NCBI GenBank assembly: GCA_023407575.1
Contig: JAEYLX010000049.1
Coordinates: forward strand, 310,001-374,000
Reading direction: 5' to 3'
Length of the DNA: 64,000 nt
From: Bacillota bacterium
Lineage (GTDB): Bacteria > Bacillota > Clostridia > Lachnospirales > Lachnospiraceae
The position numbers and the translations under genes are program-made. The notes beneath the pieces are model-generated. The model saw only the letters and a program-made list of their open reading frames with translations, searched no databases and was not told where the DNA came from. Shown here one piece after another: positions 16,639-24,470 of the stretch. Within the stretch, counting starts at the first letter, position 1. Every line of letters starts with the position of its first letter.

Positions 16639-17202
16639 TTATTTGGATTTTCTCTTAGAAGCTATTAAACCAGCACCAGAAAGTCCAGCAAAGCCCACAT
16701 ATGCTAAAGCCATAGAAACAACACCGGTTTTAGGAACTTCAGTAGTTGCTTCCTCTGCCACTGCTTCTTCTGTAACTTCTTCTGCTACTGCCTCTACAGC
16801 GCCAGTTGAGAAGCCTTCTGGAGCCTCATAAGCTACATCTGCTGCAAACTTTCCATCTGCACCAGCCTCTGTCACAGTTAACCAAAGTTCTTTTGATTCA
16901 ACAGTCAGATCAGCTGTTTGAGCACCGGCTCCGTTATCATTAATAATAACAGCATCTGTTGTTACAGGAACAGTGAAATAGAACCATCCAGCGTTATCAG
17001 GATCAGCTGTTAAAACCTGTCCTGGCCAAGCATCAAACACATTCGTGCCTTCTGTTGTTGACCATGCCCATAATGCAGGTGTTGTCCATTCAGCTGGAGC
17101 CTTTGCGTGTACTGTAAATTCCTCTTCAGCAGCTACTGGTAAGGAAAGTACGAAAGTTAAAACCATTGCTACTACTAATGCCCATGATAATCTTTTTTTC
17201 AT
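16639..17202 (-). CDS. Secreted starch-binding (CBM26-like) protein with sortase-type anchor
   Basis: Surface protein of 187 residues with no catalytic domain. Signal peptide: MKKRLSWALVVAMVLTFVLS, cleavage near VAAEE. Residues about 31-110 resemble a CBM26 starch-binding module, with aromatic positions APAEWTTPALWAWSTTEGTN, DAWPGQ and GWFYFTVP. A Glu/Ala/Val linker (about 133-155) leads to VPKTG, then a hydrophobic segment and KRKSK, the layout of a sortase substrate with Val in place of Leu. It probably holds starch at the cell wall for other enzymes; none is encoded nearby. AAGGAG precedes the ATG. Confidence 0.78.
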   Translation of the reverse strand: MKKRLSWALVVAMVLTFVLSLPVAAEEEFTVHAKAPAEWTTPALWAWSTTEGTNVFDAWPGQVLTADPDNAGWFYFTVPVTTDAVIINDNGAGAQTADLTVESKELWLTVTEAGADGKFAADVAYEAPEGFSTGAVEAVAEEVTEEAVAEEATTEVPKTGVVSMALAYVGFAGLSGAGLIASKRKSK

Positions 17203-17263
17203 AATACCTATCTCCTTTCAATTTGTCGGCAACTTGCCCTTTAAATGTAGAATATAACCCCAT

Positions 17264-17285
17264 TTTTTGGTAATATTACCAAAAA
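17264..17285. promoter_or_regulatory. Perfect 22-bp palindrome upstream of the starch-binding gene
   Basis: Core GGTAATATTACC flanked by TTTTT and AAAAA, about 60 bases before the start codon. Likely an operator for a sugar or stationary-phase regulator; the protein that binds is unknown. Confidence 0.5.
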
Positions 17286-17420
17286 TATTTACAAATAAAT
17301 CGTATCACGAAAGTTTTCGAAAATCAACTAAATTTTATAAAATTAATAAATATTTGGAATATATTTTTCCTTTAAATCTTACATTTTTAGTTTATTTAAC
17401 AGATCTAATACCATAAAAAA

Positions 17421-17458
17421 AGCACCTAAAAGGCTAAATTACAATACCTTTTAAGCGC
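17421..17458 (-). terminator. Terminator after the LysM/GH18 gene
   Basis: Imperfect stem around CCTTTTA/TAAAAGG followed by TTTTTTATGG on the minus strand. Confidence 0.7.
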
Positions 17459-17463
17459 AAATT

Positions 17464-18741
17464 TTAGAGAATTTTCGTAATTTCATATTGTGAATTTATA
17501 ACAGCCCACATCTGGGGAAAGAAAAACATAATGTTCCAAATACCATTTCCATTTAATCCAAAGCTCGGTATTAATCTCATAAAGGCATCTATACTTCTTG
17601 CATCACGAAAGCGAACCATATATTCTCCTCCGGAAATATATTGAAAATACGCTGATTTTGTAATCTCATCATAAAGTATTTGTGCCCCATGTATATACGC
17701 AAGCTCTACTGCTGCTCTATACGGAATTGCCAGACCTCTTGTTATTTCGGGATCAAAAGGAAGTTGCCATATATATCCGATACTCGAAATACCAATCGAT
17801 ATTTTACTTGTAGGAATGTAGTTTGATATTTCAAATATTAAATCTCCAATTGTTTCATAAGGGGCAACTCCATAGGGAATGCCAAGGGAAAATCCCCATT
17901 CATAGGATATCAGCATTGTTCCGTCTACGATTTCCCCTAGTGTACGATAACCGAGACCTTCATAGATTACCTTTGTTACAATTTCAAAAGGGCTTAAGCT
18001 CAAGGTGTTAAATACATGAAACCCTGCCTTGGATATTTTATCTGCGAACTTGGTAAAAAATTTAATGTACAAAGCCCTATCAATTGGAGCAACATAAGGG
18101 GTATTAACATTCACTCCATAGTAACCCTTATCCTTCATTATACTAATTACCTGCTCAATAAACCGATCCTGTAATGCCTCATCATTTAATACAATGTTTG
18201 TTACTCTGATCTCTTCCTCCAGCGTCCCCTCTAATCCCGTCAGAAGCATAATTGGCGCTACTCGATATTCTTTTGCAATACGAATTATTTCCTGATCATC
18301 AATATCAATGATTTCTCCCTCACCTGTTACCTTATAGCTATAAATAGAAAGATAGGAGAGGAACGGAAGTGTTTTTTGTAATGTTGGGAGATCAATAAAC
18401 GGATATACATAGCCATTTGTTGTAATCGGCATAATTTTATCTTCTCGGTATTGAATAACAATTTCTTCTCCCGGAAATATAAATTCCCGATTTGACAAAT
18501 ACGGATTATTTCTTAAAAGCTGCTCTACGGTTACATCATAGGTTGTTGCTATACTATAAAGAGTATCTCCTTCTTTAACCGTATGGGTTATTTCCGGAAA
18601 TAATATAACCAAAGTCTCACCAATGGCCAGTTTTGGTGGAATTGACAGCTCATTTTCTAATATCATTCTTTCTTCCGATATTCCATAACTATCAGCAATT
18701 GATTTTGTTGTTTCACCTTTTTGAACAACATGAATTATCAT
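17464..18741 (-). CDS. LysM-GH18 spore-cortex-type protein with lost catalytic residues
   Basis: Relative of spore germination hydrolases SleL/YaaH, 425 residues. Two LysM domains (about 1-46, IIHVVQKGETTKSIADSYG; about 51-97, HTVKEGDTLYSIATTYDV) bind peptidoglycan, followed by a GH18 barrel at about 105-420. The GH18 acid motif normally reads DGVNIDFE; here it is YGVNVNTPY, so the catalytic Glu and the preceding Asp are missing. It therefore probably binds peptidoglycan without cutting it. There is no signal peptide, as is usual for spore-coat-assembled relatives. Two in-frame ATGs share one ribosome site; the second (18741) fits it and gives the usual MIIHVVQ start. Confidence 0.8.
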   Translation of the reverse strand: MIIHVVQKGETTKSIADSYGISEERMILENELSIPPKLAIGETLVILFPEITHTVKEGDTLYSIATTYDVTVEQLLRNNPYLSNREFIFPGEEIVIQYREDKIMPITTNGYVYPFIDLPTLQKTLPFLSYLSIYSYKVTGEGEIIDIDDQEIIRIAKEYRVAPIMLLTGLEGTLEEEIRVTNIVLNDEALQDRFIEQVISIMKDKGYYGVNVNTPYVAPIDRALYIKFFTKFADKISKAGFHVFNTLSLSPFEIVTKVIYEGLGYRTLGEIVDGTMLISYEWGFSLGIPYGVAPYETIGDLIFEISNYIPTSKISIGISSIGYIWQLPFDPEITRGLAIPYRAAVELAYIHGAQILYDEITKSAYFQYISGGEYMVRFRDARSIDAFMRLIPSFGLNGNGIWNIMFFFPQMWAVINSQYEITKIL

Positions 18742-18885
18742 AATAACCATGCCTTTCTAGTTAGGTGCGAACTGTGTTAAACAGGCACACTAACCACGAA
18801 GCCATCTTGTTATCATTATATGTGAGTACTCCTAAAATGTTTTTCAGAAGGTTCTCCTAACAAACAGGATACTATGTTTATTTTT

Positions 18886-19932
18886 TTACCCTACAACAAA
18901 AAATCCTATCGCAGCAATTATATAGATGGAAATCAATTTTAAGCCCTCCATCCAATTTGTCTTCCCTGCTTTTACAATCTGATTTGCTATTAACACACTT
19001 GCACCAAATAAGAATAGTTCAACTGGCTTAAAAACAATACTCATTGGAGTGAAAAAGAGACTAATAAGTACCGATACTGGAATAACAAATAGAGCTACCT
19101 GAAGACTTGATCCAACTGCAATTTCAAGAGATATGTCCATTTTATTCTTTAATGCCATGATAATAGCAGTTGTATGTTCTGCTGCGTTACCCACGATTGG
19201 GATGAGGATGATACCAATAAACATCTGTGGTATTCCTGCAGCCTCAGTCATTGGTTCTATACTTGCAACAAGTAATTCAGATTCAATTGCAATAAATATA
19301 GTGGCTACTGCCAGAATTGTAATACTGACAGGAAGACTCCATTTGGTATCCAGATCATCTGCATGCTCTACACCATATAGGTCATTTTGCGTCTTAAAAG
19401 AATATACCATTCCGATTACATAGATTACCAGTAAGATAACACTTATAATTGTACTTAAAGATTCATAATCAGAGGTAATTAAATTCTCAGGAGTATTCCA
19501 GGTAAATACCGCAGGCAGTGCCAGGCCAATTACTGCAAATAATAGCATGGTGGCTGTAAAGGTTCCCTGTTGAGAATCATATTTCAGCTCCTTGTGTTTT
19601 AATCCTCCAAAGAATATGCTGCAACCCAACACTAAAAGGATATTCCCTAAAACTGATCCTGCAAGCGAAGCTTTTACTACATCAAAAAGTCCAGCACGTA
19701 TGGCAAAAAAGCTAATGATTAATTCTGTTGCATTTCCAAAGGTGGCATTTAAAAAGCCTCCCAGCTTAGGTCCAGTATAAGCTGCTATTTCTTCTGTAGA
19801 CTCTCCTAAAAATCCTGCAAGTGGTATGATAGCTGCACAGGTCAAACAGAACATAATTGTTGCATTCCAGTGCAGGAAATAACCTACGAATGATAAGGGT
19901 AAACAAACTAGTAAAATCTTTAAGTACTTCAT
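18886..19932 (-). CDS. cax: Calcium/proton antiporter (CaCA family)
   Basis: Membrane exchanger that exports Ca2+ in return for protons, 348 residues, about eleven hydrophobic segments. Both alpha repeats are present: GGFLNATFGNATELIISFFA at about 57-76 and IVGNAAEHTTAIIMALKNKM at about 247-266, with the GNATE and GNAAEH cation-binding motifs. An acidic loop lies between the halves (KTQNDLYGVEHADDLD). AAGGAG precedes the ATG. It appears monocistronic. Family members can also carry Mn2+ or Na+. Confidence 0.9.
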   Translation of the reverse strand: MKYLKILLVCLPLSFVGYFLHWNATIMFCLTCAAIIPLAGFLGESTEEIAAYTGPKLGGFLNATFGNATELIISFFAIRAGLFDVVKASLAGSVLGNILLVLGCSIFFGGLKHKELKYDSQQGTFTATMLLFAVIGLALPAVFTWNTPENLITSDYESLSTIISVILLVIYVIGMVYSFKTQNDLYGVEHADDLDTKWSLPVSITILAVATIFIAIESELLVASIEPMTEAAGIPQMFIGIILIPIVGNAAEHTTAIIMALKNKMDISLEIAVGSSLQVALFVIPVSVLISLFFTPMSIVFKPVELFLFGASVLIANQIVKAGKTNWMEGLKLISIYIIAAIGFFVVG

Positions 19933-20282
19933 GAAATCGTCTCCTTAGAGTTTATTAATTAGTATATGCAATTCAAATAAAGTGTTAAGTTGTATAATTT
20001 GATGCCATTATATTCCTCAATAAAAGTAAATTCAACAGATAATAAAAACTCCTAATATAATAAACCTGAAAGTAATAATAACAGCATATTTGTTATTTTT
20101 TTAACTATAAAGTTAATTTTGCATTGTAACAATCCTTTAAAAAATAAGAATATTAATAATTACATACCACTATTTGAGATAAACTTCTCCTTAATACTCC
20201 AACTCAAAACAGAACACTTGTTTTTATTGTTGAATAATGGTATTATTTATTCTGATATCTATGATAATTTTTGGGAGGAAAA
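19933..20282. other. Divergent AT-rich intergenic region
   Basis: About 350 bases between the divergent cax and YcaQ-like genes. I see no gene, no long repeat and no recognisable riboswitch. A possible plus-strand promoter (TTGTTT, 17 bases, TATTAT) lies near 20219-20247. Confidence 0.4.
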
Positions 20283-20285
20283 ATG

Positions 20286-21470
20286 ATGACTGAAACAATA
20301 TCCAAAGAAGAAGCTAGATCATTTCTCATACAATACCATAATTTAAATAATCAACAGAAACTTTCAGGAAAAGAAGGAATTCTTTCGCATTTCAAAAAGG
20401 TTGGCAGTATCCAATATGACCCACTTAATGTTGTGGGTCGTAATGCTGATCTAGTTCTCCAATCAAAAATATCAGATTATAAACCTGATCTATTACAGGA
20501 TTTACTATATAAAGAGCGTGACTTAGTTGACGGTTGGGATAAAGAGATGTGTATCTACTTAACAAGTGAATATTCCCGGTTCGAGCGTATTAGGCAGACT
20601 CGCACTGACTTGATCAAATATACCTTAGAAAATCGCGGACAGCTTGCTGTATTTGACATACTTAATGAAGTTCGAAACTCGATAAAAAGCCGTGGAGCTT
20701 TGAGTTCAAAAGACCTGTCCATAGGTGAAGTTAGAAAAGATCGTTGGGGACACAAGAAATTATCCAGCGCTGCACTTGATTATCTATATACCAAGGGTGA
20801 GCTATGTATCGTTAATAAGAGTGGTACACAAAAGTTATATGACTTTACTGAAAATATATTCTGTAAAGAGATTGTCCAGCCTTTTTCTTTTCAGGATGAG
20901 GAAGCTTTTCTTAGCTGGTATGTGAAACGCCGCATTGGTAGTGTTGGCATGTTATGGGATAGACGTGGTGGTGCATGGCAGGGATATTATTTGCATGATA
21001 AAAAACTAAGAGAAAAAACACTGAATCATTTAGTGGAAGACGGTAGCATCCTTCGCTTTCAAGTGGAAGACCTCAAATTTTCCTTCTATATTAGAAAGCA
21101 GGACTTATCTTACTTTCAACCTTGTTCTAATACCACGGTTGCCAAGTTCCTGGCTCCTCTAGATAACTTTCTATGGGATAGGGATATGATATCAAAGCTC
21201 TTTGGATTTGATTATAGTTGGGAAGTCTATCTTCCAGTAGAAAAACGCAAATATGGTTACTATGTCTTGCCCGTACTGTATGGAAATCAGTTCATTGCTC
21301 GGTTTGAGCCCAATCAAACACGAAAAGGCTCTGAATTTTCAATTAAGAATTGGTGGTGGGAGAAAGATGTAGAGGTTACATCGGATATGAAAGATGCTAT
21401 TTATGTCGCCGCTAATAATTTTTGCAGCTATCTTGAGGCAGAAAATAATTTTGATATAGCTTTACTATAA
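20286..21470 (+). CDS. YcaQ/AlkX-like winged-helix DNA glycosylase family protein
   Basis: About 394 residues of the HTH_42 family, which includes E. coli YcaQ, a glycosylase that unhooks interstrand DNA crosslinks. The catalytic-type QxD motif is present (IQYDPLNVVGRNADLVL, near residue 44), and the winged-helix repeats follow (FDILNEVRNSIKSRGALSSKD; KLSSAALDYLYTKGELCI). The C-terminal conserved patch LAPLDNFLWDRDMISKLFGF is intact. GGGAGG precedes two adjacent ATGs (20283 and 20286); the second has the better spacing. With the alkD pseudogene and the Fpg-like gene it is one of three base-repair relatives in the window. Activity is inferred. Confidence 0.8.
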   Translation: MTETISKEEARSFLIQYHNLNNQQKLSGKEGILSHFKKVGSIQYDPLNVVGRNADLVLQSKISDYKPDLLQDLLYKERDLVDGWDKEMCIYLTSEYSRFERIRQTRTDLIKYTLENRGQLAVFDILNEVRNSIKSRGALSSKDLSIGEVRKDRWGHKKLSSAALDYLYTKGELCIVNKSGTQKLYDFTENIFCKEIVQPFSFQDEEAFLSWYVKRRIGSVGMLWDRRGGAWQGYYLHDKKLREKTLNHLVEDGSILRFQVEDLKFSFYIRKQDLSYFQPCSNTTVAKFLAPLDNFLWDRDMISKLFGFDYSWEVYLPVEKRKYGYYVLPVLYGNQFIARFEPNQTRKGSEFSIKNWWWEKDVEVTSDMKDAIYVAANNFCSYLEAENNFDIALL

Positions 21471-21506
21471 CAACCAAGCTCGTAAATTCATTTGATTATA
21501 GAAGAT

Positions 21507-21541
21507 AACTGGAAGAGACACGTTTTCAAGCCTCTCCAGTT
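21507..21541. terminator. Bidirectional terminator
   Basis: Arms AACTGGA-GAG and CTCTCCAGTT between two convergent genes. Confidence 0.75.
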
Positions 21542-21545
21542 ACTT

Positions 21546-22118
21546 CTACTCTAAATTAAATACATCTATCTTTTCAATTTTAACACATTTATTTTTTTCA
21601 AAAACAAATTTTACAATCCAAGGCATTAAATATTTTATATCATTAAATTCACTGAACCCAAAGGAGTTATCATAATAATTAAGAATGGTACTAAGTGCAG
21701 TTCCATGACTGCCCACTACAATATTTTTATTCTCATGTTCCGTCAGCACTTTTTCTAGTGCCCCAATATTGCGCTTCTGAACTTCACTAAGACATTCTCC
21801 ATCACTTAACTTATAGTTAAAATCCTCCCATTGTTTCTTAGCAAATCCGATAAAATCTTCGATCCAGCAACTATCAACCCTACGCTCTCTAAAGTCTTCG
21901 ATAATAGTAACTCTTATGTTTTGTGTGCCAGCAAAGCCTTCTACTGTCTCAATGGACCGTTGATAGGGACTGGACAGCACAACATCTATATGTTTGTCTT
22001 TTAAATATGTATTAACTAAGGCTACATCACGTTTCCCCTTCTCCGTTAGGGCTCTGGTTAAATCATCATGATTACTATAATCCGGTTCGGCATGTCTTAC
22101 AAAATATATTGTTGTCAT
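21546..22118 (-). CDS. Histidine phosphatase (phosphoglycerate-mutase superfamily)
   Basis: Phosphohydrolase of 190 residues using a phospho-histidine intermediate. The RHG-type motif is VRHAEPDYS at residues 7-15 with catalytic His9; the SSPYQRSIETVE arginine motif and the second catalytic region VVGSHGTALSTIL are intact. GGAGG precedes the ATG. It follows the Nudix gene by about 66 bases in the same direction, so the two may form a small metabolite clean-up operon. Substrate unknown; cobalamin-pathway and broad phosphatases share this fold. Confidence 0.87.
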   Translation of the reverse strand: MTTIYFVRHAEPDYSNHDDLTRALTEKGKRDVALVNTYLKDKHIDVVLSSPYQRSIETVEGFAGTQNIRVTIIEDFRERRVDSCWIEDFIGFAKKQWEDFNYKLSDGECLSEVQKRNIGALEKVLTEHENKNIVVGSHGTALSTILNYYDNSFGFSEFNDIKYLMPWIVKFVFEKNKCVKIEKIDVFNLE

Positions 22119-22184
22119 AAACCCTCCAAAAAATATTCAAGTTATAATTTATAGATGACATGTGTTAAAAATAAAAATGATTTA

Positions 22185-22613
22185 TCAAACATTAATTTCA
22201 GTATTAATTTTTTTCAAAAGAAAGGGTTGAATTTCCGGATAGGTCCAATTATCCGGTAACTCATCAAAAAGCTCAATTTTTTCAATTTCAAGATTAGGTA
22301 GTTCGTCAAAGCTCTGAATATCTGCATAATACAGCATGCCAAATGACTCTTCTCTGGATATACCATCTTGGACAGCAACAGAATATACGCTGACTTGCTT
22401 GATTGAGTACTCCGCTGCTCCTGTTTCTTCAAATAGTTCTCTTTTTGCAGCTGTTAGTATATCTTCACCTGCTTCTCTGTGCCCACCGGGAAATTCATAT
22501 GTATTTCGCTCTTTATGCTTGCACAACACCCATTTTCCCTCGCTTTGGGCAACTATAACTGCGAATTTCAACAAACCATCCTCCACACTATTATAAAAAT
22601 TAACCTTTAGCAT
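22185..22613 (-). CDS. Nudix hydrolase
   Basis: Small pyrophosphohydrolase, 142 residues. The Nudix box is complete: GGHREAGEDILTAAKRELFE followed by ETGA. The frame can be read five codons further upstream, but AGGAGG lies within that extension and sets the ATG at 22613 (MLKVNFYN). MutT-like clean-up of oxidised or odd nucleotides is typical; substrate cannot be told from the sequence. It is upstream of the histidine phosphatase gene. Confidence 0.88.
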   Translation of the reverse strand: MLKVNFYNSVEDGLLKFAVIVAQSEGKWVLCKHKERNTYEFPGGHREAGEDILTAAKRELFEETGAAEYSIKQVSVYSVAVQDGISREESFGMLYYADIQSFDELPNLEIEKIELFDELPDNWTYPEIQPFLLKKINTEINV

Positions 22614-22834
22614 GAGACCTCCTCTCATTCCCTATTGCTCACTTATCATATGAAAAATTATTTGTCTTTTATTTTACAATCTTAAATTACAAATATCTAT
22701 ATAAAAATGCATTTTGTTTAATATTATAATTGAAATATCCTATTTGTCCCATTATTAACATTAATATATTCTCTTAATTTAAATTAATTAGCACATACTA
22801 ATTGTATCAATTTGAAAAAAGGAGGAATTTTGAA

Positions 22835-22990
22835 ATGCATGATAATAAAAACAGAATGAAGGACAGGGAAAAAAGCAGCTCTGAATTAAGAAAAATGGAA
22901 CCAAAAGACAATGAAGATGTTGGACGAGTAAATGGTCATGGACCAAAACAGCATGATGGCGGACATGAAAAAGTAGGTCATGGAAGATAA
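22835..22990 (+). CDS. Small His/Gly-rich hydrophilic protein
   Basis: Fifty-one residues, very charged, with a C-terminal His/Gly-rich end (GHGPKQHDGGHEKVGHGR). AAGGAGG nine bases before the ATG is a strong site, which makes a real gene likely despite the size. No membrane segment and no Cys. The tail could bind metal. I do not recognise the family. It is followed at once by the broken YyaL-like fragment. Confidence 0.6.
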   Translation: MHDNKNRMKDREKSSSELRKMEPKDNEDVGRVNGHGPKQHDGGHEKVGHGR

Positions 22991-23003
22991 ATCCACTCTA
23001 TTT

Positions 23004-23150
23004 TTGCAATATCTCTATAACCCTATAATTGGTATCCTTGGCATAAGGAAGCATTTAAAAAAGCTGAAACTGAAAAATCTGTCTTCCTTTCCATTGGATA
23101 TCCCTCTGTATTTACATTATCAAACATGACACACCGTTGTCGTGTTATGA
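23004..23150 (+). pseudogene. Broken partial copy of the YyaL-like gene
   Basis: About 145 bases clearly related to 24558-24690 of the intact gene downstream. Shared stretches include ATCTCTATAACCCT, ATTGGTATCC, TAAGGAAGC and a match to the CHWCHVM-coding region, where it would now read HRCRVM. A small insertion and a frameshift break it, and both redox-type cysteines of the motif are not kept together. It has no start codon of its own. The Ntn-hydrolase gene lies between the fragment and the intact gene. Confidence 0.7.
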
Positions 23151-23300
23151 TTGAAATAAAGGGAGCTTTATTATGAAAAAGTGTAACTAGCGGCACATTT
23201 TTGATTCTAAAAAAGTTGTAGGTTGAACCATAGAGATGCCGGATGATATCATATAGATAGAAGTTTATGATAAAATTATATATTAAAAGGAGGTTCCAAA

Positions 23301-24125
23301 ATGTGTACAAGTTTTGCAGTATACCGTCCAGCAAAAGCTATTTATGGTATGAATTTCGATGCTGATGATATTGATTTAAAACTTAAAGTTAATAGTTATA
23401 ATGGTATAAACTTATTTTATTTTTCAGGCTTAATGGATAATAAATATAGGGATATCGCTGGTTTTAATAGTGAGGGTCTTTTTATCTGTACTCAAGCAGT
23501 AGAATATAGTCCAGGTTTCAAATCAAAATGTAACGAAAATGATTGGTTTGCTTTTGATATTTTTGATGAGGCGCTTAAGAAAACAAGAAAAACATCTGAT
23601 TTTTTTGAAATTCTTAATAAAAGAGTAATTTCGTACCCTAGAAATCCATTATTCCCAGATTTAGGACTACATACTATTATTGCTGATAAAACTGGTGATG
23701 CATTTATTCTGGAAGAAGGAATAGATTCTAATATAATAAGTAAAATTAATAATTCATTTATTATTATGACTAATTTTCCAAATGGAGATTTCCAGGAAAC
23801 AAATTATGATAAAATATACGGATGTGGTGCTGACAGATATATTTGTGCTCATGAATATATTCATAATAATATTTATAGCTTTGGAATAAATGAAGCCTTT
23901 GAAGTTTTAAGTAAAACTAGTCGGGAGGATACTCTGTGTTCAATAGTATATGAACCATTAAAAAATGAAATTTATATTAGTTTTAAAAAAGATTTAAGCA
24001 AAAAATGGAAAATTTCTATTAATGAAAAAACAATACAGTCATTGGATGGATTTTTAAGCAATAATAAAATTCAATTTACAAATGAAGAAATACTTGTGAA
24101 GGATATTATTAGCTTATATAACTGA
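23301..24125 (+). CDS. Ntn-hydrolase of the choloylglycine/acyltransferase type
   Basis: Linear amide hydrolase relative, 274 residues. The protein begins MCTSFAVYRPAKAIYGMNFD: Cys2 is the expected N-terminal nucleophile after Met removal, as in bile-salt hydrolases, penicillin V acylase and related C45/C59 enzymes. The N(F)D segment and the later NSFIIMTNFP fit that fold. No signal peptide. AAAAGGAGG precedes the ATG, and a terminator follows. It is shorter than classic bile-salt hydrolases (about 320) and lies closer to the uncharacterised acyl-CoA:6-APA acyltransferase-like group. Substrate unknown. Codon use is more AT-rich than its neighbours, which would fit acquisition. Confidence 0.75.
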   Translation: MCTSFAVYRPAKAIYGMNFDADDIDLKLKVNSYNGINLFYFSGLMDNKYRDIAGFNSEGLFICTQAVEYSPGFKSKCNENDWFAFDIFDEALKKTRKTSDFFEILNKRVISYPRNPLFPDLGLHTIIADKTGDAFILEEGIDSNIISKINNSFIIMTNFPNGDFQETNYDKIYGCGADRYICAHEYIHNNIYSFGINEAFEVLSKTSREDTLCSIVYEPLKNEIYISFKKDLSKKWKISINEKTIQSLDGFLSNNKIQFTNEEILVKDIISLYN

Positions 24126-24179
24126 AACCCATTTAAATGACAGATAACCTCTAGCGACCAAAGCAAATTTACAATCCCG

Positions 24180-24210
24180 AACCTCACAGAATTTTGTGAG
24201 GTTATTTTTT
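24180..24210 (+). terminator. Terminator after the Ntn-hydrolase
   Basis: Perfect stem AACCTCACA/TGTGAGGTT followed by ATTTTTT. Confidence 0.88.
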
Positions 24211-24470
24211 GTAAGTATGGACTTACTAAAACAAATTCAATAATTAAAATAAAGTGATATCTGTGGCTACTAATGATAAAGTAGGCAATTTTAACGTTTC
24301 AATAAACACACTATCAACAAATACATCATTTCTGCCAAGTAATATATATCTTTTTATTTAGAATTAACTATTCAGATGCTTTTATATCTAATAATTAAAT
24401 TCAATCAATAATGGCATAATAGTTAAATAAGTTCATCCATCTTCATCAAAAAAACGAAAAGGAGCACAAA
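24211..24470. other. Intergenic region upstream of the YyaL-like gene
   Basis: AT-rich. I see no gene, repeat or clear promoter here beyond the ribosome site AAAGGAG before 24471. Confidence 0.4.

Noticed and set aside
23023..23334. Minus-strand 103-codon ORF
   Set aside because: It is antisense to the broken YyaL-like fragment and the start of the Ntn-hydrolase, with no ribosome site.
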